From CAYWGR01 sp964458015 (GTDB taxonomy: Bacteria > Planctomycetota > Planctomycetia > Pirellulales > Thermoguttaceae), in NCBI GenBank assembly GCA_964458015.1, contig CAYWGR010000109.1:1-18667 (forward strand): a stretch of DNA of 18,667 nt, in the 5' to 3' direction. The notes under the pieces were generated by a model. That model was not told the origin of the DNA. It searched no databases and saw nothing but the letters and a program-made list of their open reading frames with translations. A program made the translations under genes and the position numbers. Below, piece after piece: positions 7,020-14,936 of the stretch. Position 1 is the stretch's first letter; the number at the start of each line of letters is the position of its first letter.

Positions 7020-9923
7020 CTACGGCGTATCAAGCGAATCGAGCGTTTTGCGAGCTTGGGCTTCCCATTGGTTTCGGTCGCCGCGTCCGGCCAGACAAAT
7101 CACGCCAACCGGCGACTTGGGGCGAAACGTCTCGTTCGGCCCCAGTTTTTGCTCGATCTCCAATCGGGCATCCGGATGCTGGCCTTTCTGGTCATCCAAC
7201 CAAAATCGAACTTGCACGTCATCGACATCGTCAACGGCAAATCCCCAAAAGGCCTTGGCTTGGCGATCCAGCCAAGCATCACCGGCAACCGTGCCCCATA
7301 ATTGCGGCACGGCTTCCGGTCCGATCGGCGCGTCGTCGGCCGTTGATCCGCCGATCTGGCTCGTGAGATAAAAATAGATTGCCCGCATATCCAACGGCCG
7401 GTCGCTCAGGTTCCGGCACCAAAGCAACTCCACCGTAAACCAATCGCAGTTGGGTTGCAAAGTCAATCGATAGGCAATCTCAAACGATTGCCGGGCATCT
7501 TGCTGGGGGCCCACGAAACGGCCGATCAAATCGAGCGTCATTGCTTTTCGGCCGACAACTGCTTGAACGTCGGCCAATCGTTCGACCGACACCCATTGGT
7601 TTTGTTCAACGAATTCTTGTACGACGCCGTTAAAACGTCCCATCGGAAGCCCGCGGTGCCGGATATCGGTCGTCAAGGAGCCCGCCCCCACGCGGCCGCG
7701 AATCTCCCAAACGCCGTTGGATGCCAAATAATCTTCGCCCTTCCGTTCAAAATGCAATGCCGAACCCGGCTCAGGACTTCCTGCCGCTTGTGCGGACGTT
7801 TTTGCCAAGAATTGAGCAAGCCGCGATGGCGAAGGCGCCGATTCGCTCGTGGCAACACCCGCCTTTGCGAGTCCTTCTCGCCGCAAACGAGCGGCATCGC
7901 GATGTACGTTCGTGAACATCGTCGTGAGAAGTTCGTAAGGCTTGTTTTCTTCGTTGACGAGTCCGTAATTCGAGTCCTCGGGGAATTTTTCCGAAATCCC
8001 CAACTCAGGCTCATCCACCCACATGAAATAGTCGTAGCCGAGTATAAACGGCATCGCCAACATTGTCCGGGCGGTGATTTCCGTAGCCCTCGTGCGTTCG
8101 GCTTGCGTGCGGAACCGCTGCCCCGCGCCGTGAATGCTCGGCAATCCCGCATCCAAAGCCGGGAATGACCATTCCGTCACCATCATCGGCCGCTGCCCTG
8201 CTTTGTAGAAATCCAGAAAAACCTCGGACAGCAGTTTGCCACGGCGGCAATGGCGATCATCGCGCGCAATACCGCGAGTCAGATCCACGTTTCCGTAGTA
8301 GTTGAATGTCACGATGTCGCAATGATGCCCGGCCGCTTCCCAAACGCTCTCCGGCGCATAGCCGCCCGCAAAACGACATCCCAAAATCATGTGGTTGGGA
8401 TCAACCTCGCGAATCGCACGAGTGATTGCCCCAAAATATCGCTCGCCGATAAGACCGGCAAACGCTTTTTTATCGGCCGTCACCGTCTTCGTTTCCAAGC
8501 CCGTAAGAGAGTTGCTTTCGAGAATTCGGTCGAACGATTCGATTTTCGAGCCCCATGCCTGATTGAAACGTCCGATATCATTGCCGTAGCGTTGGGCAAG
8601 GAAATCGCGCAAGGCCCGTTTTGCCGAATGAGTCGCCGACTTGCGCATCACGACATCGAAAAGTCCCGTATCGAGATTCCCCCAAGCTTCGCCCCACCAA
8701 GCCAATTCGTTATCGAGAAAATAGCCGAACAACCAGGGATCGTTGATGTGCGGCGTACATGCTTGCCAGGCACAGAAACGGCAGTATTCCTCGAATTTCG
8801 GATGGAAAACATTCGGAAATGCGGAACCCGGCACGCCGCGATCGGCAATGATGTTCATCTCATCGCCCTGGCCGGCCAATGCTGATCCAAAGGCGAGAAA
8901 CACGGTATGAGCCATTCCCCGATGCTGCAACGACGACGCGCAGCCCGCACCAAGCAAGTTGAATCCCCAATCGTGCAGCCGGCCCAGCGTTTCCTCTTCC
9001 CAAACTTCCGGCTTGGAGTATTTTGCTGCATTCTTCTTGCCATACGGAGCATAGGCCAGCTTTTCACACCAATGGCCCCCGAACGTCGTATGATCGACGC
9101 CCAACGGCACGAAGCCTCGGCCCAGCGGATCGACGGTCCACCAAATATCGCCTTGCCGTTCAACGTGAAAATAGCCCGTTTTTTTGCCGCTGATCTCTTG
9201 GACGTAGCTGTCGCATCGATAGGGCGCAATCGTCGGCATTGCAGCCTTTTCCGCGTTCGAATGCGTCGAGGAAATACGGGAGAACGTCGCCTCGAAACCA
9301 TTGCAATGCAATACCGGCCGACCCGAGGTGACGGCTTCGCCGGAGAACGCATATCGCTTCCGCTCCAACACGCGGCCCTGCGCGTCGGCCAACGAACCTT
9401 CGATGCCTTCCGAATCCATCGCTAAACGTAGCCGATAACGTTCGCCAAGCCGCCACGGTTCCGACTTGCTTTCGTTCACCGTTAATTTTAGGTTTCCTTG
9501 CGCCAACCATTGGCCGTTTCGCATCTCGCACAGTTCACACATAAACATGGGCTTCTGCGAATCCGGCGGAAGCACCAAGGCAAAGTGCCAGAAATTAGCG
9601 ATATCCTGCATGACGGCCACGCCGCATACTTTCCACGAATCGCCGACCGCTTTGCTCAAGACGACATCGCTCTCGACCGTTACGCATTTTGAGATCGGCG
9701 CCGACTGCAATATGGCAAAGGGCGACTGACGCCCTCCGGTATGCAAGGATGCGTCTTTATCCCCACGCGACCATTGCATCGGATCGAAAACCCACGGCTC
9801 CGCCTTCGGTGCATCGACAGCAAACGCCCCGCCGGCCGGCGCTGTCGATAAAACCGTGCCAAGAATAACAAAGAGCAACAACTCTTGACAAAACAACGAT
9901 ACACGTAAGGCAGATGATTGCAT
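7020..9923 (-). CDS. Large secreted putative glycoside hydrolase, clan GH-A (GH50/agarase-like)
   Basis: This encodes 967 residues. A Sec signal peptide (about 1-36) is followed by an N-terminal jelly-roll domain (about 45-215, with VAVMQDIANFWHFALV). Next is a TIM-barrel-like region (about 230-660): PLGVDHTTFGGHW, LGRLHDWGFNLLGAG, GYFLDNELAWWGEAW and MMVTEWSFPALDAG. A C-terminal beta-sandwich completes the protein. Clan GH-A enzymes place the acid/base Glu after an Asn at the end of strand 4 (here DNE, E406) and the nucleophile Glu at strand 7 (VTEW, E584), a good fit. The pattern resembles agarase or beta-galactosidase-like enzymes such as GH50, but the family is not certain. The ATG at 9923 was preferred because the signal peptide starts cleanly there; the ATG at 9959 adds 12 residues including an acidic one. 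Neither has a clear ribosome site. It probably cleaves an external polysaccharide; the substrate is unknown. Confidence 0.8.
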   Translation of the reverse strand: MQSSALRVSLFCQELLLFVILGTVLSTAPAGGAFAVDAPKAEPWVFDPMQWSRGDKDASLHTGGRQSPFAILQSAPISKCVTVESDVVLSKAVGDSWKVCGVAVMQDIANFWHFALVLPPDSQKPMFMCELCEMRNGQWLAQGNLKLTVNESKSEPWRLGERYRLRLAMDSEGIEGSLADAQGRVLERKRYAFSGEAVTSGRPVLHCNGFEATFSRISSTHSNAEKAAMPTIAPYRCDSYVQEISGKKTGYFHVERQGDIWWTVDPLGRGFVPLGVDHTTFGGHWCEKLAYAPYGKKNAAKYSKPEVWEEETLGRLHDWGFNLLGAGCASSLQHRGMAHTVFLAFGSALAGQGDEMNIIADRGVPGSAFPNVFHPKFEEYCRFCAWQACTPHINDPWLFGYFLDNELAWWGEAWGNLDTGLFDVVMRKSATHSAKRALRDFLAQRYGNDIGRFNQAWGSKIESFDRILESNSLTGLETKTVTADKKAFAGLIGERYFGAITRAIREVDPNHMILGCRFAGGYAPESVWEAAGHHCDIVTFNYYGNVDLTRGIARDDRHCRRGKLLSEVFLDFYKAGQRPMMVTEWSFPALDAGLPSIHGAGQRFRTQAERTRATEITARTMLAMPFILGYDYFMWVDEPELGISEKFPEDSNYGLVNEENKPYELLTTMFTNVHRDAARLRREGLAKAGVATSESAPSPSRLAQFLAKTSAQAAGSPEPGSALHFERKGEDYLASNGVWEIRGRVGAGSLTTDIRHRGLPMGRFNGVVQEFVEQNQWVSVERLADVQAVVGRKAMTLDLIGRFVGPQQDARQSFEIAYRLTLQPNCDWFTVELLWCRNLSDRPLDMRAIYFYLTSQIGGSTADDAPIGPEAVPQLWGTVAGDAWLDRQAKAFWGFAVDDVDDVQVRFWLDDQKGQHPDARLEIEQKLGPNETFRPKSPVGVICLAGRGDRNQWEAQARKTLDSLDTP

Positions 9924-10062
9924 GGGAATATCAACTGTAATCAGGGTGGGAGGATGCATGGAGTCATGGCATGGACTGTCAGTATAATCGATCAGACATC
10001 GGCTGTCACCAAGGAACCCCTATTAGGCAGGGGCAATCCATTGTTGAATTTGGGAAAAGCGT

Positions 10063-10090
10063 AAGGCGGGGCGAAGCGACGACCCGCCTT
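10063..10090. repeat. REP-like hairpin, 8-bp stem
   Basis: AAGGCGGG (10063-10070) pairs exactly with CCCGCCTT (10083-10090) around a 12-base loop GCGAAGCGACGA. The GGCGGG-CGAAGCG-CCCGCC form looks like a dispersed palindromic element. It is downstream of proS on the minus strand and may serve as its terminator or transcript stabiliser; no T-run follows the stem closely. Confidence 0.55.
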
Positions 10091-10168
10091 GGATTCCTAT
10101 TCGTTTCGCAGCATACTCCGAGGCAAGTTCCCTGATTACAACAATTGCTCACACGCCTTTTCCCTAGT

Positions 10169-10187
10169 CCTCGCCCAAAGGGAGAGG
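10169..10187. repeat. Short dispersed palindrome (CCTC-G-CCC / GGG-A-GAGG)
   Basis: CCTCGCCC (10169-10176) pairs with GGGAGAGG (10180-10187) around AAA with one internal mismatch. Phrases of this kind are scattered through many bacterial genomes. It is 55 bases past the proS stop codon on the minus strand, a position suited to a transcript end. Confidence 0.45.
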
Positions 10188-10241
10188 GGGATTGGCAATG
10201 GCAGCGTGTTTCAGAGCAGCAAATGTCAGCGGCTGCAAATG

Positions 10242-11993
10242 TTAGCGATTCCGAAACCGCGAGGCCTCGGTGCGTTCTTCGCGGACCCAGTTGGCAAGGG
10301 TTTCGGCGGCGCCTGCGAGGTCGATCTTTTCGGCGTCTTTCGACCAACGCCACTTCACTTCGAGCTTGCCTTCTTGCAGGCCGCGTTCACCGATCACGAC
10401 GCGAAGCGGAATGCCGATCAGGTCGGCGTCCTTGAACTTCACACCGGCGCGGCAGTCGCGGTCGTCGAGCAAAACGTCGATGCCGGCGGCGGTTAGTTGG
10501 TCGTGCAATTCCCGGGCGACCTTCAACGAAGGTTCGTCGGGCACTTTGACGAGCGTGAGCACGACTTCGTACGGAGCGATGGCCATGGGCCAGATGATGC
10601 CGTCTTTGTCGTTGTTCGTTTCGACCAGCCCGGCGATGATGCGGTTCATGCCGATGCCGTAGCAGCCCATGATGATGGGCTTGAGTTGCTCGTCGGCGTC
10701 CAGGAACTTGGCGTTCAGGGCCTCGGTGTATTTCGTGCCCAGTTTGAAGACGTGGCCTACCTCGATGGCGTGCCTTAGGGCTAATTTATGGCTGCAACGC
10801 GGGCAGGAATCGCCATCGACCGCGTTGCGCAGATCGGCATAAAGGTCGGGCGTGAAATCGCGATTCACGTTGACGCCGACCAGGTGCGTTTCCGCCTCAT
10901 TCGCGCCGGTTATGGCGTTGACCATGTGCTGGATGTCGCGGTCGGCCAAAATCGGAATTTTTTCCTGCATGCCTACCGGACCGGCGAATCCGACCGGAGC
11001 CCCGGTTACTTTGTTGATGATCTCGGGCGAGGCCAGTTCGAGTTTTGATGCTTTTCGAGCCCGGCGGATCTTGCCTTCGTTGGCATCACGGTCGCCGCGA
11101 ACCAAAACGGCGATGGGCTGTCCGTCGGCCACATAAATTAGGGTTTTGATCAGCTTGTTCGGCTTGCATTTCAAGAATGCGCTGACCTGCTCGATCGTGT
11201 GCGCGCCGGGCGTGGGGATTTTGGTCAACGGCTTTTGGGGCACGTCGGGCATGGTGCAATCGACCGTGCCGATCTCGGCCTTTTCTTGATTGGCGGCATA
11301 CCCGCACGATTGACAATGTAAAACGCTGTCCTCGCCGTTTTCGGCCGGGATCATGAACTCGTGGCTGGCGTCGCCGCCGATGGGCCCACTTTCGGCCTCG
11401 ACCGGAAGGAAGGTCAGCCCGCAACGGGTGAATATCTTGCAATAGGCTTCATACATCTTGTCGTATGTTTCGCACAACGACTCGAATGTGGCGTTGAAGC
11501 TGTAGGCGTCTTTCATCAGGAACTCGCTCGTCCTGAGCACGCCGAACCGCGGCCGCTCCTCGTTGCGGAATTTCGAGGTGATTTGGTACAGCGTGAGGGG
11601 CATCTGGCGGTAGCTGTTGATCTGGCGCGACACGAGATCGGTGACGATTTCCTCGTGCGTGGGGCCCAGGACCACATGGACCTTGCGATTGCTGCGGTTT
11701 AAGGTCAACTGGACCAACACGTCGCCGAAGGCGTCTACACGCTTGGTTTGTTCCCAAAGTCCGCGAGGCGACATCGACGGCATGGCCACTTCGATGGCTC
11801 CGGCGGCGTCCATTTCCTCGCGGACGATTCGCTCGGCCTTCTTCAAGGCCCTGAGGCCCAGCGGCAGATAGGTATATGCCCCGGCCATGACCTGGTTGAC
11901 CAGTCCGGCGCGAAGCATCAGCACGTGGCTGGGAATTTCGGCCCCTTCGGGCGTTTCTTTCATCGTGGGAATCAGCGTGCGAGTCCAGAACAT
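10242..11993 (-). CDS. proS: Prolyl-tRNA synthetase (bacterial type with editing insertion)
   Basis: A 583-residue class II aminoacyl-tRNA synthetase that charges tRNA-Pro in the cytoplasm. The N-terminus is typical (TLIPTMKETPEGAEIPSHVL, then AGAYTYLPLGLRALKK, motif 1). Motif 2 is FRNEERPRFGVLRTSEFLMK at about 142-161. Between motifs 2 and 3 lies the editing insertion of the bacterial form (about 225-405), which removes mischarged Ala; it is flanked by two cysteine pairs, HCQSC and CPRC. Motif 3 is GCYGIGMNRIIAGL near 443-456. The anticodon-binding domain follows (about 470-575), with GVKFKDADLIGIPLRVVIGE. Length and order match the family, and nothing is missing. The ATG at 11993 fits the family N-terminus but has no Shine-Dalgarno sequence; the bases directly upstream are a heptamer repeat. 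It is a housekeeping gene between glycan-related genes, divergent from the alpha-galactosidase. Confidence 0.98.
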   Translation of the reverse strand: MFWTRTLIPTMKETPEGAEIPSHVLMLRAGLVNQVMAGAYTYLPLGLRALKKAERIVREEMDAAGAIEVAMPSMSPRGLWEQTKRVDAFGDVLVQLTLNRSNRKVHVVLGPTHEEIVTDLVSRQINSYRQMPLTLYQITSKFRNEERPRFGVLRTSEFLMKDAYSFNATFESLCETYDKMYEAYCKIFTRCGLTFLPVEAESGPIGGDASHEFMIPAENGEDSVLHCQSCGYAANQEKAEIGTVDCTMPDVPQKPLTKIPTPGAHTIEQVSAFLKCKPNKLIKTLIYVADGQPIAVLVRGDRDANEGKIRRARKASKLELASPEIINKVTGAPVGFAGPVGMQEKIPILADRDIQHMVNAITGANEAETHLVGVNVNRDFTPDLYADLRNAVDGDSCPRCSHKLALRHAIEVGHVFKLGTKYTEALNAKFLDADEQLKPIIMGCYGIGMNRIIAGLVETNNDKDGIIWPMAIAPYEVVLTLVKVPDEPSLKVARELHDQLTAAGIDVLLDDRDCRAGVKFKDADLIGIPLRVVIGERGLQEGKLEVKWRWSKDAEKIDLAGAAETLANWVREERTEASRFRNR

Positions 11994-11995
11994 AC

Positions 11996-12027
11996 TAGTG
12001 GTTAGTGGCTAGTGGTTAGTGGCTAGT
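11996..12027. repeat. Heptamer repeat TAGTGGY abutting the proS start codon
   Basis: TAGTGGT and TAGTGGC alternate for four full copies plus TAGT, equivalent to 2.3 copies of a 14-mer. The tract begins two bases upstream of the proS ATG and therefore replaces the expected ribosome-binding region. The same YAGTGGY family is found, read in frame, in both FecR genes. Confidence 0.85.
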
Positions 12028-12054
12028 AAAAGTCGTTTGCGGCACTGCAATCTG

Positions 12055-12067
12055 ACTCTGGCAGAGT
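12055..12067. promoter_or_regulatory. 13-bp palindrome, possible operator between proS and alpha-galactosidase
   Basis: ACTCTG-G-CAGAGT is a perfect 6+1+6 palindrome in the divergent intergenic region, 55 bp upstream of the predicted alpha-galactosidase -35 hexamer and 62 bp from the proS start codon. Its size fits a dimeric regulator site. No regulator gene is nearby, and a dispersed palindrome is equally possible. Confidence 0.35.
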
Positions 12068-12121
12068 GCAAGCCAGCCAACGGAATTCGCCATTGTAGGG
12101 AAAATCGCATTTGGTGAAAAG

Positions 12122-12150
12122 ATGACAAACCTTGGGCGATTTGCTAGAAT
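12122..12150 (+). promoter_or_regulatory. Sigma-70-like promoter of the alpha-galactosidase gene
   Basis: ATGACA (12122-12127) and TAGAAT (12145-12150) each match the -35 and -10 consensus at five of six positions, with a 17-bp spacer. The predicted start of transcription, near 12157, leaves a leader of about 38 bases before the ATG at 12195. This is the best housekeeping promoter seen in the window. Confidence 0.65.
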
Positions 12151-12194
12151 GCACTACTCAAACCAACCTACTCCACCCCCCCGAGCAACTATTC

Positions 12195-14564
12195 ATGAAC
12201 CGCTTTATCGCCTGTTTTGCATTTATGGCCGCTGCCGCTATTGCTTCTTCCGCTTTCGCCGCCACCCACACGATCGAAAACAAGTTCTTGGTCGTTTCGT
12301 ATGACGATGGGGCCAAAACGTTTTCGGTGAAAGATAAAGCCTCGGGTCTGGTCTTTCTGAAGGATGGAAAGCTCGATGGGGTTACTTCCACTGTGCATTC
12401 TTTTGCGAAACCGTACAATACTGCTTCCGTGATCTTGATACGTCGCACCGATGGTGGTGAAATCGCACTATTGCTTTCCGATGATAGCCCCTTCGTCTTC
12501 CTCGGCGGCACGATCAAGAACCCTGGCGATAAGCCGATGGACGTTAAGAAGATCGTGCCTGCAACGTTTACATTGGATTTGGGCAAGCCTGCAAGTGAGC
12601 TACGCACGATGGGCACCGCCGGCCTAACTGCGCCTGACAAAAATCCCGGCAGCTATCTGTTCCTCACGTTGGCCGATCCCACGACGCGCCGTGGTGTGGT
12701 TGCAGGCTGGTTGACCAACGACCGTGGCTGCGGCGTGCTGTTCTCCAACGTGAAAGATGGCAATGTGGAATTTCGTTCTCAGATCGACTATGGTCGGCTC
12801 CGGATTCCTGATGGCAAAGAGTCTTCGGAAATCGTCAATATTGCCAAACTCGAAACCTTGGTTATCGGCTTTTTTGGGGATGCCCGACTGGGCCAAGAGA
12901 AATATGCCGATGCGATGGCATCTCACTATAGAATCAAGCTCCGCCCCCAGACGCCGGGCTATTGCACGTGGTATTCCGACCAGCATGGCGGCGCGGGCGA
13001 TGAGAAGTCGATTGTTGAGTTGTCGGCATTGGTTGCGAAGGAATTGAAACCGTTTGGATTCGCGTTCGTTCAGATCGACGACCAGTGGCAGGATAGCGTG
13101 GAGTTTAACGGCCCGCGGCGCGGTTTTGATCGCGTTCGGCCGGACGGTCCCTTCGCCCACGGCATGAAACCGGTGGCCGATGCGTTGCAGAAAATGGGCC
13201 TGACCACGGGCCTTTGGTTCATGCCGTTTGCCCGCAATTTTCAAGATCCGGAATATAAGGATCGGCAGCATTGGTTTATGAAGCGGGAGAACGGCAAGCC
13301 TTACGATACAGCCTGGGGCGGCACGTCGCTTGATCTGACGCTGCCTGAGGTCCAAAAGCACCTGACCGAGTTGGTCAAAACGATCCACGGCTGGGGCATC
13401 AACTATTTCAAGATGGACGGTCTGTGGACCGGTTCGGCCACGGAGCAGATTTATGTGAACGACGGTTACCGCGACGACAATATCGGCAACAATGCTCCGT
13501 TCCACGACCCCTGGAAGACCAACGTTGAGGTATATCGCGACGGGCTGAAACTGGTCCGAGCGGCGGCTGGCCCTGACGTGTTCTTTTCCGGCTGTAACGT
13601 GAGCCAAAACATGCGCACGCTCGGCGGTACGATTGGGCTGGTCGATTCGATGCGGATCGGGCCCGACAACGGGCAAGCTTGGAAGAACTACGAGCAGGAG
13701 ATTAAGAACAACGAGTGCGGTTCGATTATCACGGGCCCAGTGCGCGGCTCAAGGCTTTATTTCCTCAACGGCCGGGTCTGGTGGAACGACCCCGACCCGT
13801 CCTATGTGCGTAACTCGATTCCGTTGAACCATGCCCGACTGATTACGTCGTGGGTGGCCTTGAGCGGGCAGTTCTACTTGAATAGCGACTGGATCCCCGG
13901 TCTGTCGGCCGAGCGGCTCGACATCATCAAGCGGACGATCCCCAGCCACGGCGCGACGGCCCGGCCGGTTGATTACTTCGAGTCGATCATGCCGTCGATT
14001 TGGCTGGTGACCGACACCCGGCAGCCGGCGCGGCGCGAGGTGCTTGGGTTGTTCAATTGGGAGAGCAAGAATTCGGCGATCGGTTGTACGGCGGCCAAGG
14101 CGGGGCTGGAACCGGTGAAAACGTATCACGCTTTCGATTTCTGGTCGAACGCGCCCGTTGCATCGTTTAAGGGCGAGTTCAAGTTCGACGTGCCCGCCGA
14201 GACGTGCCGCGTGATTGCCGTGCGAACGGCCGAGGGCCGCCCGACGCTGGTCAGCACGTCGCGCCATGTGTCGCAAGGCATGGTCGATGTGTCGAACGAA
14301 AGCTGGAATGATGCGACGCATGAACTGACGGCCACGAGCCGTGTGGTGGGCAACGATCCTTATGAACTGCGTATCGCGGGGCTCAACGACGGCGGCCGGT
14401 GGAAGGTCGCCTCGGTCGCTGTTTCGGCCGAGGATCAGGCTGCGGGCGTTACGGTTGCACCGAAGCCGGCCGTGGCGAATGAAGACGGTTGGCTTCGCGT
14501 CGGCATTACGTCGAAGGATAGCCGCGTGGTTCGATGGACGATCAAGTTCGAGCCGAGCAAGTAG
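12195..14564 (+). CDS. Secreted alpha-galactosidase-like glycoside hydrolase (GH27/GH36-like, clan GH-D)
   Basis: This encodes 789 residues. A Sec signal peptide covers 1-22 (MNRFIACFAFMAAAAIASSA). An N-terminal beta-supersandwich follows (about 25-245), then a TIM barrel (about 250-580) with YCTWYSDQHGG, FVQIDDQWQ, GLTTGLWFMPF and GINYFKMDGLW. D408 in KMDG is the expected nucleophile. The acid/base is probably D491, in the RxxxD arrangement RIGPD near 487-491, as in clan GH-D retaining alpha-galactosidases. The C-terminus is a beta-sandwich plus an extra Ig-like stretch (about 690-785). It should release terminal alpha-galactosyl or related residues from glycans outside the cytoplasm. The longer open frame from 12132 was rejected because its first 21 residues are not signal-like and it would begin upstream of the predicted -10 hexamer. 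It is divergent from proS. The exact family and sugar need a profile search. Confidence 0.88.
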   Translation: MNRFIACFAFMAAAAIASSAFAATHTIENKFLVVSYDDGAKTFSVKDKASGLVFLKDGKLDGVTSTVHSFAKPYNTASVILIRRTDGGEIALLLSDDSPFVFLGGTIKNPGDKPMDVKKIVPATFTLDLGKPASELRTMGTAGLTAPDKNPGSYLFLTLADPTTRRGVVAGWLTNDRGCGVLFSNVKDGNVEFRSQIDYGRLRIPDGKESSEIVNIAKLETLVIGFFGDARLGQEKYADAMASHYRIKLRPQTPGYCTWYSDQHGGAGDEKSIVELSALVAKELKPFGFAFVQIDDQWQDSVEFNGPRRGFDRVRPDGPFAHGMKPVADALQKMGLTTGLWFMPFARNFQDPEYKDRQHWFMKRENGKPYDTAWGGTSLDLTLPEVQKHLTELVKTIHGWGINYFKMDGLWTGSATEQIYVNDGYRDDNIGNNAPFHDPWKTNVEVYRDGLKLVRAAAGPDVFFSGCNVSQNMRTLGGTIGLVDSMRIGPDNGQAWKNYEQEIKNNECGSIITGPVRGSRLYFLNGRVWWNDPDPSYVRNSIPLNHARLITSWVALSGQFYLNSDWIPGLSAERLDIIKRTIPSHGATARPVDYFESIMPSIWLVTDTRQPARREVLGLFNWESKNSAIGCTAAKAGLEPVKTYHAFDFWSNAPVASFKGEFKFDVPAETCRVIAVRTAEGRPTLVSTSRHVSQGMVDVSNESWNDATHELTATSRVVGNDPYELRIAGLNDGGRWKVASVAVSAEDQAAGVTVAPKPAVANEDGWLRVGITSKDSRVVRWTIKFEPSK

Positions 14565-14936
14565 TCGAGCGAGTTGCGTCGCCGTCGATGGGAATCGAGA
14601 CGGGATTGACAGGATCAACAAGGTTTTGTTTGGGCCTGTCTCATTCTATTTATCTCGTAAATCCCGTTGATGATTGAGTTTCGGACGGTTGTAGTGTGTT
14701 TTGCCCTATGAATCTTCCGTAAACCGATAGCTCAAACCGCCTGGGCCATGCCCGCCGCTGGGGTGGTGTTTTCTGCATTGGCGCGAATTACCCTGAATGA
14801 TAAGGGGTATCTTTGCCGCGTCTGCATGATCGCTGCAACTTGTTGAAGAGCAAAATATTGACTCGATAACTGAAAAACTTACGAAAGAAGCCGGGTTAAG
14901 ATATTTCGGAAAGAGTTCTTTTCACGGAAGACAGGG
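14565..14936. other. 372-bp intergenic region ahead of sigma B
   Basis: No credible gene is seen. The first part holds a dispersed-type inverted repeat (14600-14667) that may end the alpha-galactosidase transcript. The second part becomes AT-rich from about 14840 and should contain the sigma B promoter. A TTGACT near 14858 has no good -10 hexamer at the right distance, so an alternative-sigma promoter is possible. Confidence 0.5.
14600..14667. repeat. Imperfect inverted repeat of the ACAGGATNNACAGGAT type
   Basis: ACGGGATTGAC (14600-14610) pairs with GTAAATCCCGT (14657-14667) at 10 of 11 positions. The left half reads GATTGACAGGATCAACAAGG, a form of the short dispersed repeat (variants of ACAGGATTAACAGGAT) found between genes in many bacteria. 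It starts 36 bases after the alpha-galactosidase stop and may serve as a bidirectional transcript end. Confidence 0.55.

Larger units (their letters stand above)
9960..10241. other. Intergenic region with two REP-like palindromes
   Basis: These 282 bases lie downstream of proS and upstream of the glycoside hydrolase, both minus strand. No gene is seen. They contain two palindromic elements (10063-10090 and 10169-10187, listed separately) that probably end the proS transcript. The hydrolase promoter should be near 9930-10020, but no clear hexamers were identified. Confidence 0.5.

Noticed and set aside
8250..8885. A 211-codon open frame on the plus strand inside the glycoside hydrolase gene
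   Set aside because: Antisense to the catalytic barrel region, no domain pattern, no start signal. Judged a shadow frame.
12132..12194. Upstream ATG extension of the alpha-galactosidase
   Set aside because: It would place 21 non-signal residues ahead of a clear signal peptide, and the start codon would lie upstream of the predicted -10 hexamer.
12624..13676. A 350-codon open frame on the minus strand opposite the alpha-galactosidase
   Set aside because: It lies wholly antisense to a well-supported enzyme gene, has no recognisable domain or ribosome site, and its openness follows from the codon bias of the real gene.
14850..14936. Sigma-70 promoter for sigma factor B
   Set aside because: TTGACT near 14858 is a fair -35, but no -10 hexamer lies 16-18 bases downstream.
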